Source of the DNA: Nematopogon swammerdamellus
Lineage: Eukaryota > Arthropoda > Insecta > Lepidoptera > Adelidae
Length of the DNA: 64,000 nt
Direction: 5' to 3'
NCBI GenBank assembly: GCA_946902875.1
Contig: OX336336.1
Coordinates: forward strand, 25,995,558 to 26,059,557
The stretch's first letter is position 1, and every line of letters starts with the position of its first letter. The translations under genes were made by a program, and so were the position numbers. This document shows positions 43,501-55,500 of this stretch, in pieces. Below the pieces are notes generated by a model that ran no database searches, had not been told where the DNA came from, and saw only the letters and a list, made by a program, of their open reading frames with translations.

Positions 43501-46500
43501 AACAAATCAAAACAAAAAATAGATGATAGGACGACATTTCCTAAGGCAATAAGTCCGCCCTTGCCACACTTCAAGTGGCATAAATGTAATAACATAATTA
43601 TTAACAATTTCAGTGTATTCGCAGTGACAGAACTCGAAAAAAAGCTTTTGTACCGTGTGGGGCCGGTACTTTAAAAGAGTAACCCCACTCGCATCATCAA
43701 GAGCATCTCCCCCCGTGTATGTCGTAAAAGGCGACTAAGGGATGTGACTCCCTTCTTATATTACTAGGTGGTAGGGTTTAACCGCCCGGGTTGGTACCAC
43801 CGCACTGAATGAAAGGTCGGTCGAAACGGCTATGTAAATAGTTTGTGTTTTCCGTCCAGTTCAGTGTAGCCGGCACGACCGAAGGGAAGCACTGACGTGG
43901 CACCAAGTTCACCCGGTGTTATGGGCTGACGTCACGGATGTTGTAGGTGATGTAGCCAACCGTTCCACAAAAAAAAAAAAAAGCTTTTCCGTGATGAAGA
44001 GTGACCATGTCGAATTGGTAGCGAAGTTACCTTAGCGGCTATAACAGTTTTGTCCCGCAGCGGTATCTGCGAGAGCAGCTTCCGGTCGTGGCTCGAGTCC
44101 AGCAGCTCCCCGTTCACGTACAGCTCCACTTTCACATTGCTTCCCGCCGCGCATTTTAACCTGCAACAAATCTCAAATACTCAAGTCAATTCCATTAGAC
44201 GCATATTGTTTATTGTATAATTTCATCCATAGGCAGAGGCGAACTTTCCTTAAGGCCGATTAGGCCCGGGCCTAGGGCGGCCAGATATTAGGGGCGGGCA
44301 ATCTGCGCCTATTGCTGGAAGCAGTGACAGCAGGCACAAAATAGAAAGGGTGCCGGCTGGAGCAAGTGCGTGCGACGTGCGGGAGCGGTGAGCGCGGCGG
44401 CGGAGACGACGCACTATTTACGCGGAAAAAATAATTTAGCTATGACTATAAGGTCAATATTGCCGCAAAACTTATGGGCGCCTGTCAGGCCGGCATGGCA
44501 TTCGGAGCCCCCGCATGCGGCCGAATGTCCATGGGCGTCGCTAGACACCTTATGGGTGGCCCGGCGCCACATGTCGCGCTTAGTATACAAAAAAAAAGGT
44601 AGGCCCTCCTCCTCTCCCGGCCCTGCCCTTCGCCTATCCCCATAACTACATACAAATAATAGAATACGTCTTTTCTGAGTTCGCATATTCATTATGTCAG
44701 CCTCGGTAGCTTGGTGGTGGTCAGTACTTGGATGGGTGACCGCTCAACCGTTGGGAGGCTGACCGCGGTTCGGATTCCACGTAAAACTGTAGGTCCATTC
44801 CCTTCTTACCTTACTAGGTGGCGGGGTTTAGGCCGCCCGCGTTGGTATCACCGCACTGAATGAAACGTCGGTTCAAACGGCTTTCTAAATAGTTCGTGTT
44901 TTCCGTCCAGTTCAGTGTAGCCGACATGAAATGATGCATGCACCAGTTCACCCGGTGCGGGCTGACATCATGTAGTTGATTTAGCCAAGCATGGAAACAA
45001 AACAAAAAAACATTTTTCATTTAATATTTTTGTAAAGTGATTAGTGCTACTTCAGTGAACAGCTTCAAAAACATACTTGACATCTATATAAAAAACCACA
45101 ACCTTTAAAAGGGGAAAAAAAAAAACAAAAACCAACCAATTGTGCACCACCAATTGACCAACTTCGATGTACACGCATCAGCTTTGAGCTGCTAGTGTAT
45201 CTAAACAATAACAAAAAAGAAGTACCTAAAACTTTGGAAGTGTCTATTCGTAGGTATACCTGTATGCAGGTATACAAACTGCACTATGGGAGTTTTCAAC
45301 GAAACGTAACAAAAACGGAATGCGCCGCCTCAACATTAGGTTAGGGTTAACCCTGGTTATTTTTTTTTAAACCACCAAAACATTCACTTTGATAGTTCTT
45401 AGTTAATAATCTCTGTTTGGGGAGAAAACTCGCATAGTGCAGTTCATACTACGAGTAGCCCTGTCCTAAAACTTTAGCAAAGATTGTAAACAAACTTCTT
45501 GTTGATTGTTGTGCGCAACGCGTGCAGGGTCTCGTTGGAGTGCGAGTAGAGCTCTAGGTCCTCCATCTGACGCTGCGCTGTCTGGAAGTTGAACCGCACC
45601 ACCAGCGTGCAGTGTCGCCCCCGCCCCGCCCTGATCACACACACACACATACAATCGCAGCATACATGTACCGTGTGGGGCCGGTACTGTACAGTGTGGG
45701 GCCGGTACTGTACCGTGTGGGGCCGGTACTGTACCGTGTGAGGCCGGTACTGTACCGCGTGGGGCCGGTACTGTACCGCGTGGGGCCGGTACTGTACGGT
45801 GTGGGGCCGGTACTGTACGGTGTGGGGCCGGTACTGTACGGTGTGCGGCCGGTACTTTAAAATAGCCCCACTGCTTCTCTCCCCGTATATGTCGTAAAGG
45901 GCGACTAAGGGATAAGACTCCCTTCTTATATTACTAGGTGGTAGGGTTTAACCCGCCCGGGTTGCTACCACCGCACTGAAAGAAAGGTCGGTCGAAACGG
46001 CTATGTAAATAGTTTCTGTTTTCCGTCCAGTTCGGTGTAGCCGGCACGACCGAAGGGAAGCACTGACGTGGCACCAAGTTCATTCGGTGTTATGGGCTGA
46101 CATCACGGATGTTGTAGGTGTAAGTTTCTATATAAAAAAAAAAACGTTACTCGGTGGAAATACCGTGCCAAGAAGAGAGGTGGCCGCCCTCTCGCCCTTG
46201 TTGCCGGCAACAACGGCAGTAAGGTGATCGTGATCGCAACCGATATTACATGCAGGCGGCGTGCTAACCTGTACACGGGCAGTATGTGCCGCTCGGGTGA
46301 GTAGCGGCGGTCGCACTCGTTCACGTACTCCTGCACCGCGCGCAGCACGCGGCACATGCGCGCGCAACACTCCAGCACCTCTGCACACAGACACACACAC
46401 ACACACACACACTGACACCTGAATCGCATAATATATTCAGTTAAGCTAAGCGCAAACTGGCGCGGTGGTGGCGGTCATAGCGGTGGCGGCCAATGTAGCT

Positions 46501-49500
46501 GTGGCGGTGGCGTTCAAAAGTCGCGCAGATCAGAGCGTTCAGATTCGACGGCGGTGGTGCCGCGGTGGTTGCGTAATTTCGTATTTTTCGTACTTTTAAC
46601 CACAAAATTGAAGAAATTTAGCTTTTTTTTACTCTTAAATATAACTTTTATTTTTTATTTTTTACTTTTTTTTACTTTTGTTTTACTTTTTTTGAATTCC
46701 GCGTGAGCAGTATTGTATAGAATTGAGTGATTGTAGACCTCGTTTATAATTATTTCTTCCATCCTTTCGTCAGTACCTATGATTATCACGCGATCAGATG
46801 CTGCAGGCGTGATCTGATCGCCACCGCCGCGATCGGACCGCGCACTGACCGCACGCGTGCAGCGATCGACCGCGCCAGTGTGCGCTTGCACATACAATTG
46901 CATATAACCTATCTGATCGCCACCGCCACCGCCACCGCCGTGATCGCCTTGATCGCCGCAGTTTGCGCTTAGCTTTAGAAGTCCGAGGTTCCATAGTCGA
47001 TGCACACCTGCTTTATCTAGTGTTATTACCAGGGATCAAAATAAGCACTGGAGTAAAAATTACTTGCTGCTTGATCGATTTAATCTTGTTCGAATACTTT
47101 GCGAAACGTGGTGGTCGGTGTTGTGCTGCAATTAATAATTAAAAATATATAAGATAATGACGAAAAACAAATTTTAACTGGATTTAGACGTATCAGCCTA
47201 GGCTGCCTGCCCAAACTAAGTAAATAAACCATACTGGATTATATAAAACAAAAAGGACGACCGTCGGCGGCACGCACCTCGCTCGTCGCTGGTGCTCCAC
47301 TCGGGGCCGTTCTGCAGCTGCTGCAGGCGCGTGCAGCACTGCGTGAGGAAGGTCTCGTGGTGCTGCTGCGGCGAGAGCCGCGGGCCCACGCACGTGCACA
47401 CCTCCCGCAGCAGCTCCACGCCCCGCGCCGATATCTCGTCGCCGCATTCCGTTATCACCTGACCACATACCATACATATCATACATACATTCCATAGGTG
47501 GAAGAACCGTGCGAAGGTTAGAGGTGGCTAGCCTATAGCTTAGTTATCTATTATGACATTCACGATAATGCAGTCAGCCAGCACACAGAGAACTTGGTTG
47601 CACGCGTCGACATCACGGAAACACAGGGACAGATGGAAGGGCGGCCTCTCAGAGTGCAGACAATCGAGAGCTGACCACATACATACATATCAAACTTTTG
47701 ACAATTATACCTACTACATTGTAGTATGTTTAATGTTTTTTTAATGTTTCATAATAACTTATATAAAATTATGGAAACCTCCTTTCAATTTCTGCTGCCC
47801 TGGTACTTTAGAACCGTTCCCAGTAGTCTTACCAAGTAGTCTTTCGTGTTTCCACTTTAATTACGGTTCAAGACTGATCTCTTCGCTGTGGAAGTCGGAG
47901 CAAGAGGACTACCAGCGAAGTCGCTCTACAGTCTCTTCAAGAATCTAGGGCTCCCAAGATCGACGCTAAGCTCATATATGGAGAGAGCTTCGAAAACGTC
48001 ACTGGAAGCATCCTACAGAATATGGATAGGCAGAGAGCGGGACTGGAGTTTCCCCGCGTCCTAGTCAACGCAGACTAGCTGACGAGGGCTTGAAGCGAGC
48101 CGAAACATAAAGCATGCGCGGGAAATTTAGAGTGGCCACTCGCTAGTCCCGACCTCGATTAATACCCTCCTCTACTGCCGATGGGCCCGGATATGTTCGG
48201 TGAAGCATGCGCTTTGGCCCCTATGACTCAGCCACCCATACCGGATTACATTAAAATAACGATCGTGTAAACGAATTATAGCTTGCGCGGGCCGGTTAAT
48301 TAAATTACCGGTTAAATTTCATTGAAAAAAAAATATAGAATAACAGTTTACGCAGACTCACCCTCCATAAATAATCTAAGCCTATGAGATCAGCGTCGTT
48401 CAGTTGGAAGCTTCTCCGTTTCACTTTTAGCTTCGACTCCTTTGTATTTACAGACTTAAAAAACCTGAAAGAAAAAACATTCTCATAAAAAATCTGCTAA
48501 TAAAGTACCACAGCATTGTTCTGTGGTCACATTCTCGCTGCATTTAAAATAAATGAAAATCTACATTGTATATGTTGAAAATAGGGACACGGACGGGTGC
48601 ACGGTAGATTTGATCAAAGGAAGTGTTTTTTTTTTTTTAAATCTTTATTTTGTTTAGGGCTTTAGCCATTCCTGGCTATGCCAGCCCCATAGTAACTATA
48701 TTGATTTTTTATTGTACTTCAGCACGGTTCAACGCCTGTGACTTTACAAAAAAACTTAGTATGAATTCAAACTCCTCCCCCTGAGCTCGCCCCAAGGCTT
48801 CATGTACTTTAAAAAACAGGTTGAGTCTGTCAGTTCTTAAGTCTCTCAATAGCTTCTGCCTCAGTTCTCGGTTCCGGGCACATTCCAACAGTATATGGAG
48901 TAGGTCCTCTTCTATCCCACGTATGCTACAGTTGGGTGATCGGAGACTGGCACGTGGCTAGAAAATTGTTCAAGCTGGTCAAACCATTTAATCCCTATTT
49001 AATGTGCAAAAAACCTTTACCGTGTGGGGCCGGTACTTAAAAAGAATAGCCCCACTGCATCTCTCCCCGTGCAGTACCGTGTGGGGCCGGTACTTAAAAA
49101 GAATAGCCCCACTGCATCTCTCCCCGTGTATCTCATAAAAGGCGACTAAGGGATAAGGACAAGATGCCGTGCTAAAGGGCGACTGGCTCGCCACCTCTCA
49201 CCTTGGCACGGTACTTCCACCAAGTCATGCAGGAGGTGGGTTTTCGTGCCTTACTTGCTGCTTGATCGATTGAACTTGGTTGCACGCGTCGACATCAGGG
49301 AAACACAGGGACAGATGGAAGGGCCTCTCAGTGCAGACAATCGAGAGCTGCCCTTCCTAAACCAGACCGAAGGCTGGCTCGGAAGCTTATCAACCTGGCC
49401 CGGGCTAAGCTAAGAATAGCCGTTGGTCTGATGAGCGGACACTGCTCACTAAATAAACATCTACACACGATGGGTATTACGGATAGTCCACTATGCAGAG

Positions 49501-52500
49501 GATGCTTGGCGGCGCATGAAACGGCCGAGCGTGTTTTGTTGGAGTGCAGTGTGCTTGACAACCAACGAAGGGACATACTCCGCTCCCCATCTTCCGTTGC
49601 GGCGGTCTGCAGACACCCCGGTCGACATGTGGCTTTCATGGAAGACATAGGCTGGCTGGGGTAGCTGGAGATTACGGGGTTTTACACGAAGGTCCCCAAG
49701 CGGGTTTAGTTTGCAGGCTTAGAGCCAACCCCAAACCAAACAACAACAACAACAACGACATTCACGAGAGATAGATGCAAATTCATTATTATAAAATTCA
49801 TGATGAAAAGTCACCTTTCAAAGCACTTGATGCCGTTGTGTGTGAGAAGCGTCGGCGACAGCGTCATCACGTTCTGCCTGAAGAAGTGCAGGCAGATGTT
49901 GGGATCGAGGTCCGGCTCCTCGCCCATCAGCTTGCTGAACCACCGGAAGCACGCCTCGCGGTCGCCGAGCATCGCCGGCCGCTCAGCCAGGCACACCCAG
50001 ATCTGTTTCGCCTGCGGCGCATGAGTCAGTATCACGGAACATCAAAAGCTGCGTATCCATTAAGCCGATTGTAGCATGCTACATTTTGTCACCTGCGACA
50101 AGTGTGGTATGCTACAAAAGGAGACGCTTTGCGGCTCTTGTGGCACGCGGAAATTTCATTTAAACCAAAGCAACGACATTTTGCATACCCGACTCGATTT
50201 CTTTGTTTGATGCCTGTTCAAACTGCACACTGTCTGTTCCGTACCTATATATCGAGTCGATATATTTTTGGTTTGTCCAGTCCATTTTATAACCTCAAAA
50301 TGTTTTTGCCGCATGCGACCTGCAAAACGAATCCAAGCAAGTCGGAAACGCGTGCGGAGGCTTGCGGCATCGTGCGACACGGTGCATATGTCGCACGATG
50401 CCGCACAAATCGTGCAACATCTTGCGACCCCGTGGCATGCGGCACACCGCATGCCACGGTGTCGCAAGACATTTTGTTCTACGGTGAACTTTTTTTTTTC
50501 CATACAAATCTAAATAATTTTATTTAGTTTAGTATGAAAAAAAAAGTTCACCCTAGAACAAAATGTCATCTAACTTTTTTGCTCCAAATAGGCTCAGGAG
50601 TACCTGGTTTCCTTTATGACCTATAGTCATCAAACATCCTGTATGTAGAGCTAACGGTGTAACACACCTGCTCTGCGCAGAGCCACAGCTGGCCGTCCTT
50701 GAGCAGAAAGCGGAGGAAGCTGAGCCGCTCGTGCACCTGAGCCGCGTGGGAGTACCGCCCGTCCGGCAGCCACCGCTCCCAGTCCAACTCCGGATCTTCT
50801 GCACACACATTTGTACATGATACAGTGACAGTTAGCCGGACTTGATGAACATTGGATAGATTTGATGAAGTTGGACAGACTTGATGAATATTGGACAGAC
50901 ATGATGAATATTGGAGAGATTTGATGAAGTTGGACAGACTTGATGAATATTGGACAGACATGATGAACATTGGATAGATTTGATGAAGTTGGACAGACTT
51001 GATGAATATTGGACGAACTTGATGAATGTTGCATAGATTTGATGAATGTCGGACGGACTTGATGACTGGTGGACGGACTACACGACAGGTGGCAGACCGA
51101 CGAATGTTGAGCTGGCTGATGTATTAATGACTGATGGTCTGACAAAAACACTGATTATTGATGACTTGTAAACTGACATACAAAGTTGATGACTGATGGA
51201 CGCACTTAATGACGACACCCAGCCTATGAGCACTTGATGTGATTGTAGAAACGTCGCGTGTAGACACACACTCACCGGCCAGCTTCCGCCGCACGTTGTG
51301 CATGTAGTGCGTGAGGCTGTCGGTGACGAGTATGACGAGCTAGTGCTGCGTCTGCAGCCGGTCTATCAGCTCGTGCCGCGAGACGTGCGGCCGCGTCGCC
51401 GAGCCCGCGCTTGCCTCGTACAGGCAGCAGATCTCGCGCATCACCTTCAGCGCCGACACAGTTGGACAGATGTACACACTCACCCGCCAGCTTCCGCCGC
51501 ACGTTGTGCATGTAGTGCGTGAGGCTGTCGGTGACGAGTATGACGAGCGAGTGCTGCGTCTGCAGCCGGTCTATCAGCTCGTGCCGCGAGACGTGCGGCC
51601 GCGTCGCCGAGCCCGCGCTCGCCTCGTATAGGCAGCAGATCTCGCGCATCACCTTCAGCGCCGACACAGTTGGACAGATGTACACACTCACCGGCCAGCT
51701 TCCGCCGCACGTTGTGCATGTAGTGCGTGAGGCTGTCGGTGACGAGTATGACGAGCGAGTGCTGCGTCTGCAGCCGGTCTATCAGCTCGTGCCGCGAGAC
51801 GTGCGGCCGCGTCGCCGAGCCCGCGCTCGCCTCGTACAGGCAGCAGATCTCGCGCATCACCTTCAGCGCCGGCAGCACCCACTTCTCCGACTCCTTCAGC
51901 TCCTCCACGCATCTGCAAATCGATCGACTCTGTCAGTTTTCGCACTGGTGAGAATGTTGATAGAAAGATAATGTTCGTGTGTGGTGAGGGCGAGGCCGGA
52001 TCAATGTCACAGATTACTTAATAGTTACGTCATAAGTCATAACAGATAAATCTCTCCATAGGAATAGTTCCATACCTACGACTTTAATAGCCTAATGCGT
52101 CACGTCGCCAATCGCTGCGTGCGAAAATGTACCTAATCGATCAAGTGTAAAGTGATTATTACTTTGCAACTGCGCGCAGTTGCGTGGGCGCGCGTGTAGG
52201 TATGCTTCGCGCGGCTGACGAATTTCCACTGAATTAGGCTCGCCGGCGGCCCGCCGGGCGGTAGGTAGTTAGTGCGCGCAAGTACATAGAGTGCATGAGG
52301 CCTGTCAATGTGCTGACTGCGCTGGGAGGCTCAAAATACCGAAAACTTACATAGATCGATGGTGTGACAGACAGTGACATCACAGGGGTGTCGAGGGGGG
52401 GGGTTTGGGTGTTTAACTCCCCCCTCTTTTATTTTTGTTTTATAGACCCTGTCATGGTTGGCTGCCGTCGCAGCTGACACCTGTGATGTCAGTTCACAAC

Positions 52501-55500
52501 ACCTTGGTGAACTAGGTTCCATGTCGGTGATTCCCTTCGGTCGCGCCGGACACAACGAGCCCAATGGAAAACACGAACTCTTCACATAGCCGCTTCGATC
52601 GACATTTCATTCAATGCGGTAGTACCGATATCGGGACGGGCTTAACTCTACCACCTATTAAGGAAAGGGAAGGGACCTACAGTTTTACACCGGTTCCGAA
52701 CAGTGAAGCAGCAGGTGTAGGTATGCACGTAAATTTCAGAAAAAACTCATTGGTACACGCCAAACAGATTCGAACCTCGGACCTCTCGCATGAGAAGCCG
52801 ACGCCCAAACCACTCGGCCACCCGCCGATAAATAAATTCCAGCCGCATCGTCACGTTGCGAGTAGAGTGTTTTCATTTTACGAAGGCATGAGAGGTATGA
52901 GGTAGGAAGTGGTGTGAGACCGCGCGGAGCTTAATAGGGAACGACTCGGTTCGACGGAGCGACGCGGAGACGTGCAGAACGTGTGTACCGACCTGGCACC
53001 GAGTTCGTTCTCTACTGAGCTCCGTGTGGTCGCCTCTCGCACCACTTCCGACTTCGTACCCCTCGTGCCTTCGTAAAATGAAAACAAAACAAAAATTTAT
53101 GTGCATACCTACACATGCTGCTTCACCGTTCGGAACCGGTGTAAATCTGTAGGTCCCTTCCCTTGCCCCTTACTAGGTGGTAGGCTCAAATTGTAGCCGA
53201 CTAGGTTGATACCACCGTACTGGATGTAAGATGGCCGCATAGCAGCCTCGGCTGTGTTCTCCTCTAGTCCAGTATAGCCAGCAATCCAGGGAAGTCTCCG
53301 GTATGGCACCTACCTTCTCGGGGGTGATATTGGCTGGTCGGAGCATGTGATTTGGCCCCTCTGACTCAGCCACCCATACCGGATTACATAAAAAAAAACA
53401 CTCCACTACTGACTTGTTGAGCCACATTGTCTTCTGCGCGTCGCGCTCCTGGCTGCAGCTGTAGTCGAGTATCTTCACCAGGTTGGTGAGCGCCACGTCC
53501 ATGATCTCGGTGCAGACCTCGTCCGAGTGCGCCAGGTTCCAGAACAGCACCAGCACCTTGTTCGCCATCACGCCGTCCTTGTCGTCCTCCGCCAGCCGCC
53601 GGATCACCTCCAGCAGCTTGTCGCTCTGCTTCTTGCTCGACGTCGCCCAGCTCGCCTGTTATCGTGTACCAAAGGCATTATTACCAGAGATTGGCGTAGG
53701 TAGTGCTATTCCCGGGATTTGGTGACCGTTATCTTAACATGGATATTCCTTAACGTAAGTTACCGAGTCCACCTTAGATTTTGTTTCTGTGAACAAATGT
53801 TGTTGATTTTCAATATATGTGAATAAATATTGCTGTGTTTTGAATATTTGTTTTGGTCTTATCTTCATTATTTAATCATCTTCATATATCACAAATTATT
53901 ATAATAAAACATTCATTTTTTTTTGGGAAACTGACACGGTTGTATGTAGCACCTACAACATCCGTGATGTCAGCCCATAACACCGGGCGAACTAGGAGCC
54001 CTGGATCCTTCTGGTGTAATTAGAGACAACGGAACTCCACGTGTCACGATCCTGACACCTCTGTCACCTCTTCCACTCCTTTACACAGTTCATCTGTTAC
54101 GGGTGCATTTGACCGTTTTTGAGAAAATACAGAAATATTAGTCGTCGTCGTAGAATCGTAAACAGCTGGAATAAACTATCCGAGGAAGTTATTGAAGCAC
54201 CCTCAATAAACACATTAAAAAATAGGCTTGAAAAGTATTTAAAAATCGAAGAAATATAACAAATAGCAACACCAGTGATCATCATAGACGTGAACACATC
54301 GGCATATTAAACTGCTAGTTCATTAACAAATAATAACAATTATTAGGGCTCATCTTGAAGCAATCGAAGAAATAGTCTTCGTAAGAAGGTTCTTCGCGTG
54401 GGCCTCGTGCTTGTCCTGCTGTGTCATCATGAAGTCCAGGTCCTCGCGGGTGAGAACCTTATCCTTGATGAGGCATTTGTCAGCCTCGATAGCTCAGTGG
54501 TGCAGACAGTAGACTGTCGCTATTGATGGTTAAGCAACGCTGAGCGCGGTCAGTGATGGTCAGCGGATGGGTGACCGCTCGACCGTTGGAGGCTGACCGT
54601 GGTTCGATTTCCACGTTAAACTGTAGGCCCCTTCCCTTCTTACCTTACTTGGTTGTAGGGTTCTACCCGCCCGGTTGAAGCATCTCACCTAGCAGCAACA
54701 TTGGGCTTCATCATCATCATCATCATCAGCCTGTATCGGTCCACTGCTGGACATAGGCCTCTCCCAAGGCACGCCAACACACGCGGTCTTCCGCTCTTCT
54801 CATCCATCCACTCCCGGCTACATCGGGCTTACCTTGTAGCAATCGAAGAGATGATCTAGCTGATCGGGCGTGAAGTCCCACTCGAGCTTGGCCAGCAGAT
54901 CGTGCACGTTCTTCACGATGGCCTCGTGCTTGCCCTGCTGCGCGCGCCAGATGGCGTCGAGGTCCTCGCGAGTGAGCACATTATCCTTGATGAGGAACTG
55001 AAGCATCTCACCTAGCAGCAACATTGGGCTTACCTTGAAGCAATCGAAGAGATGATCTAGCTGATCGGGCGTGAAGTCCCACGCGAGCTTGGCCAGCAGA
55101 TCGTGCACGTTCTTCACGATGGCCTCGTGCTTGCCCTGCTGCGCGCGCCAGATGGCGTCGAGGTCCTCGCGCGAGAGCGCCTTCTCCTTGATGAGGAACT
55201 GAAGCATCTCACCTAGCAGCAACATTGGGCTTACCTTGAAGCAATCGAAGAGACGATCTAGCTGGTCGGGCGTGAAGTCCCACGCGAGCTTGGCCAGCAG
55301 ATCGTGCACGTTCTTCACGATGGCCTGGTGCTTGCCCTGCTGCGCGCGCCAGATGGCGTCGAGGTCCTCGCGAGTGAGCACATTATCCTTGATGAGGAAC
55401 TGAAGCATCTCACCTAGCAGCAACATTGGGCTTACCTTGAAGCAATCGAAGAGATGATCTAGCTGATCGGGCGTGAAGTCCCACGCGAGCTTGGCCAGCA

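Noticed and set aside
51480..51971. Long plus-strand frames rich in Arg/Ala over exons (for example 51519-51971, 5043-5336, 24943-25161)
   Set aside because: Antisense shadows of GC-rich faf exons; no recognised protein.
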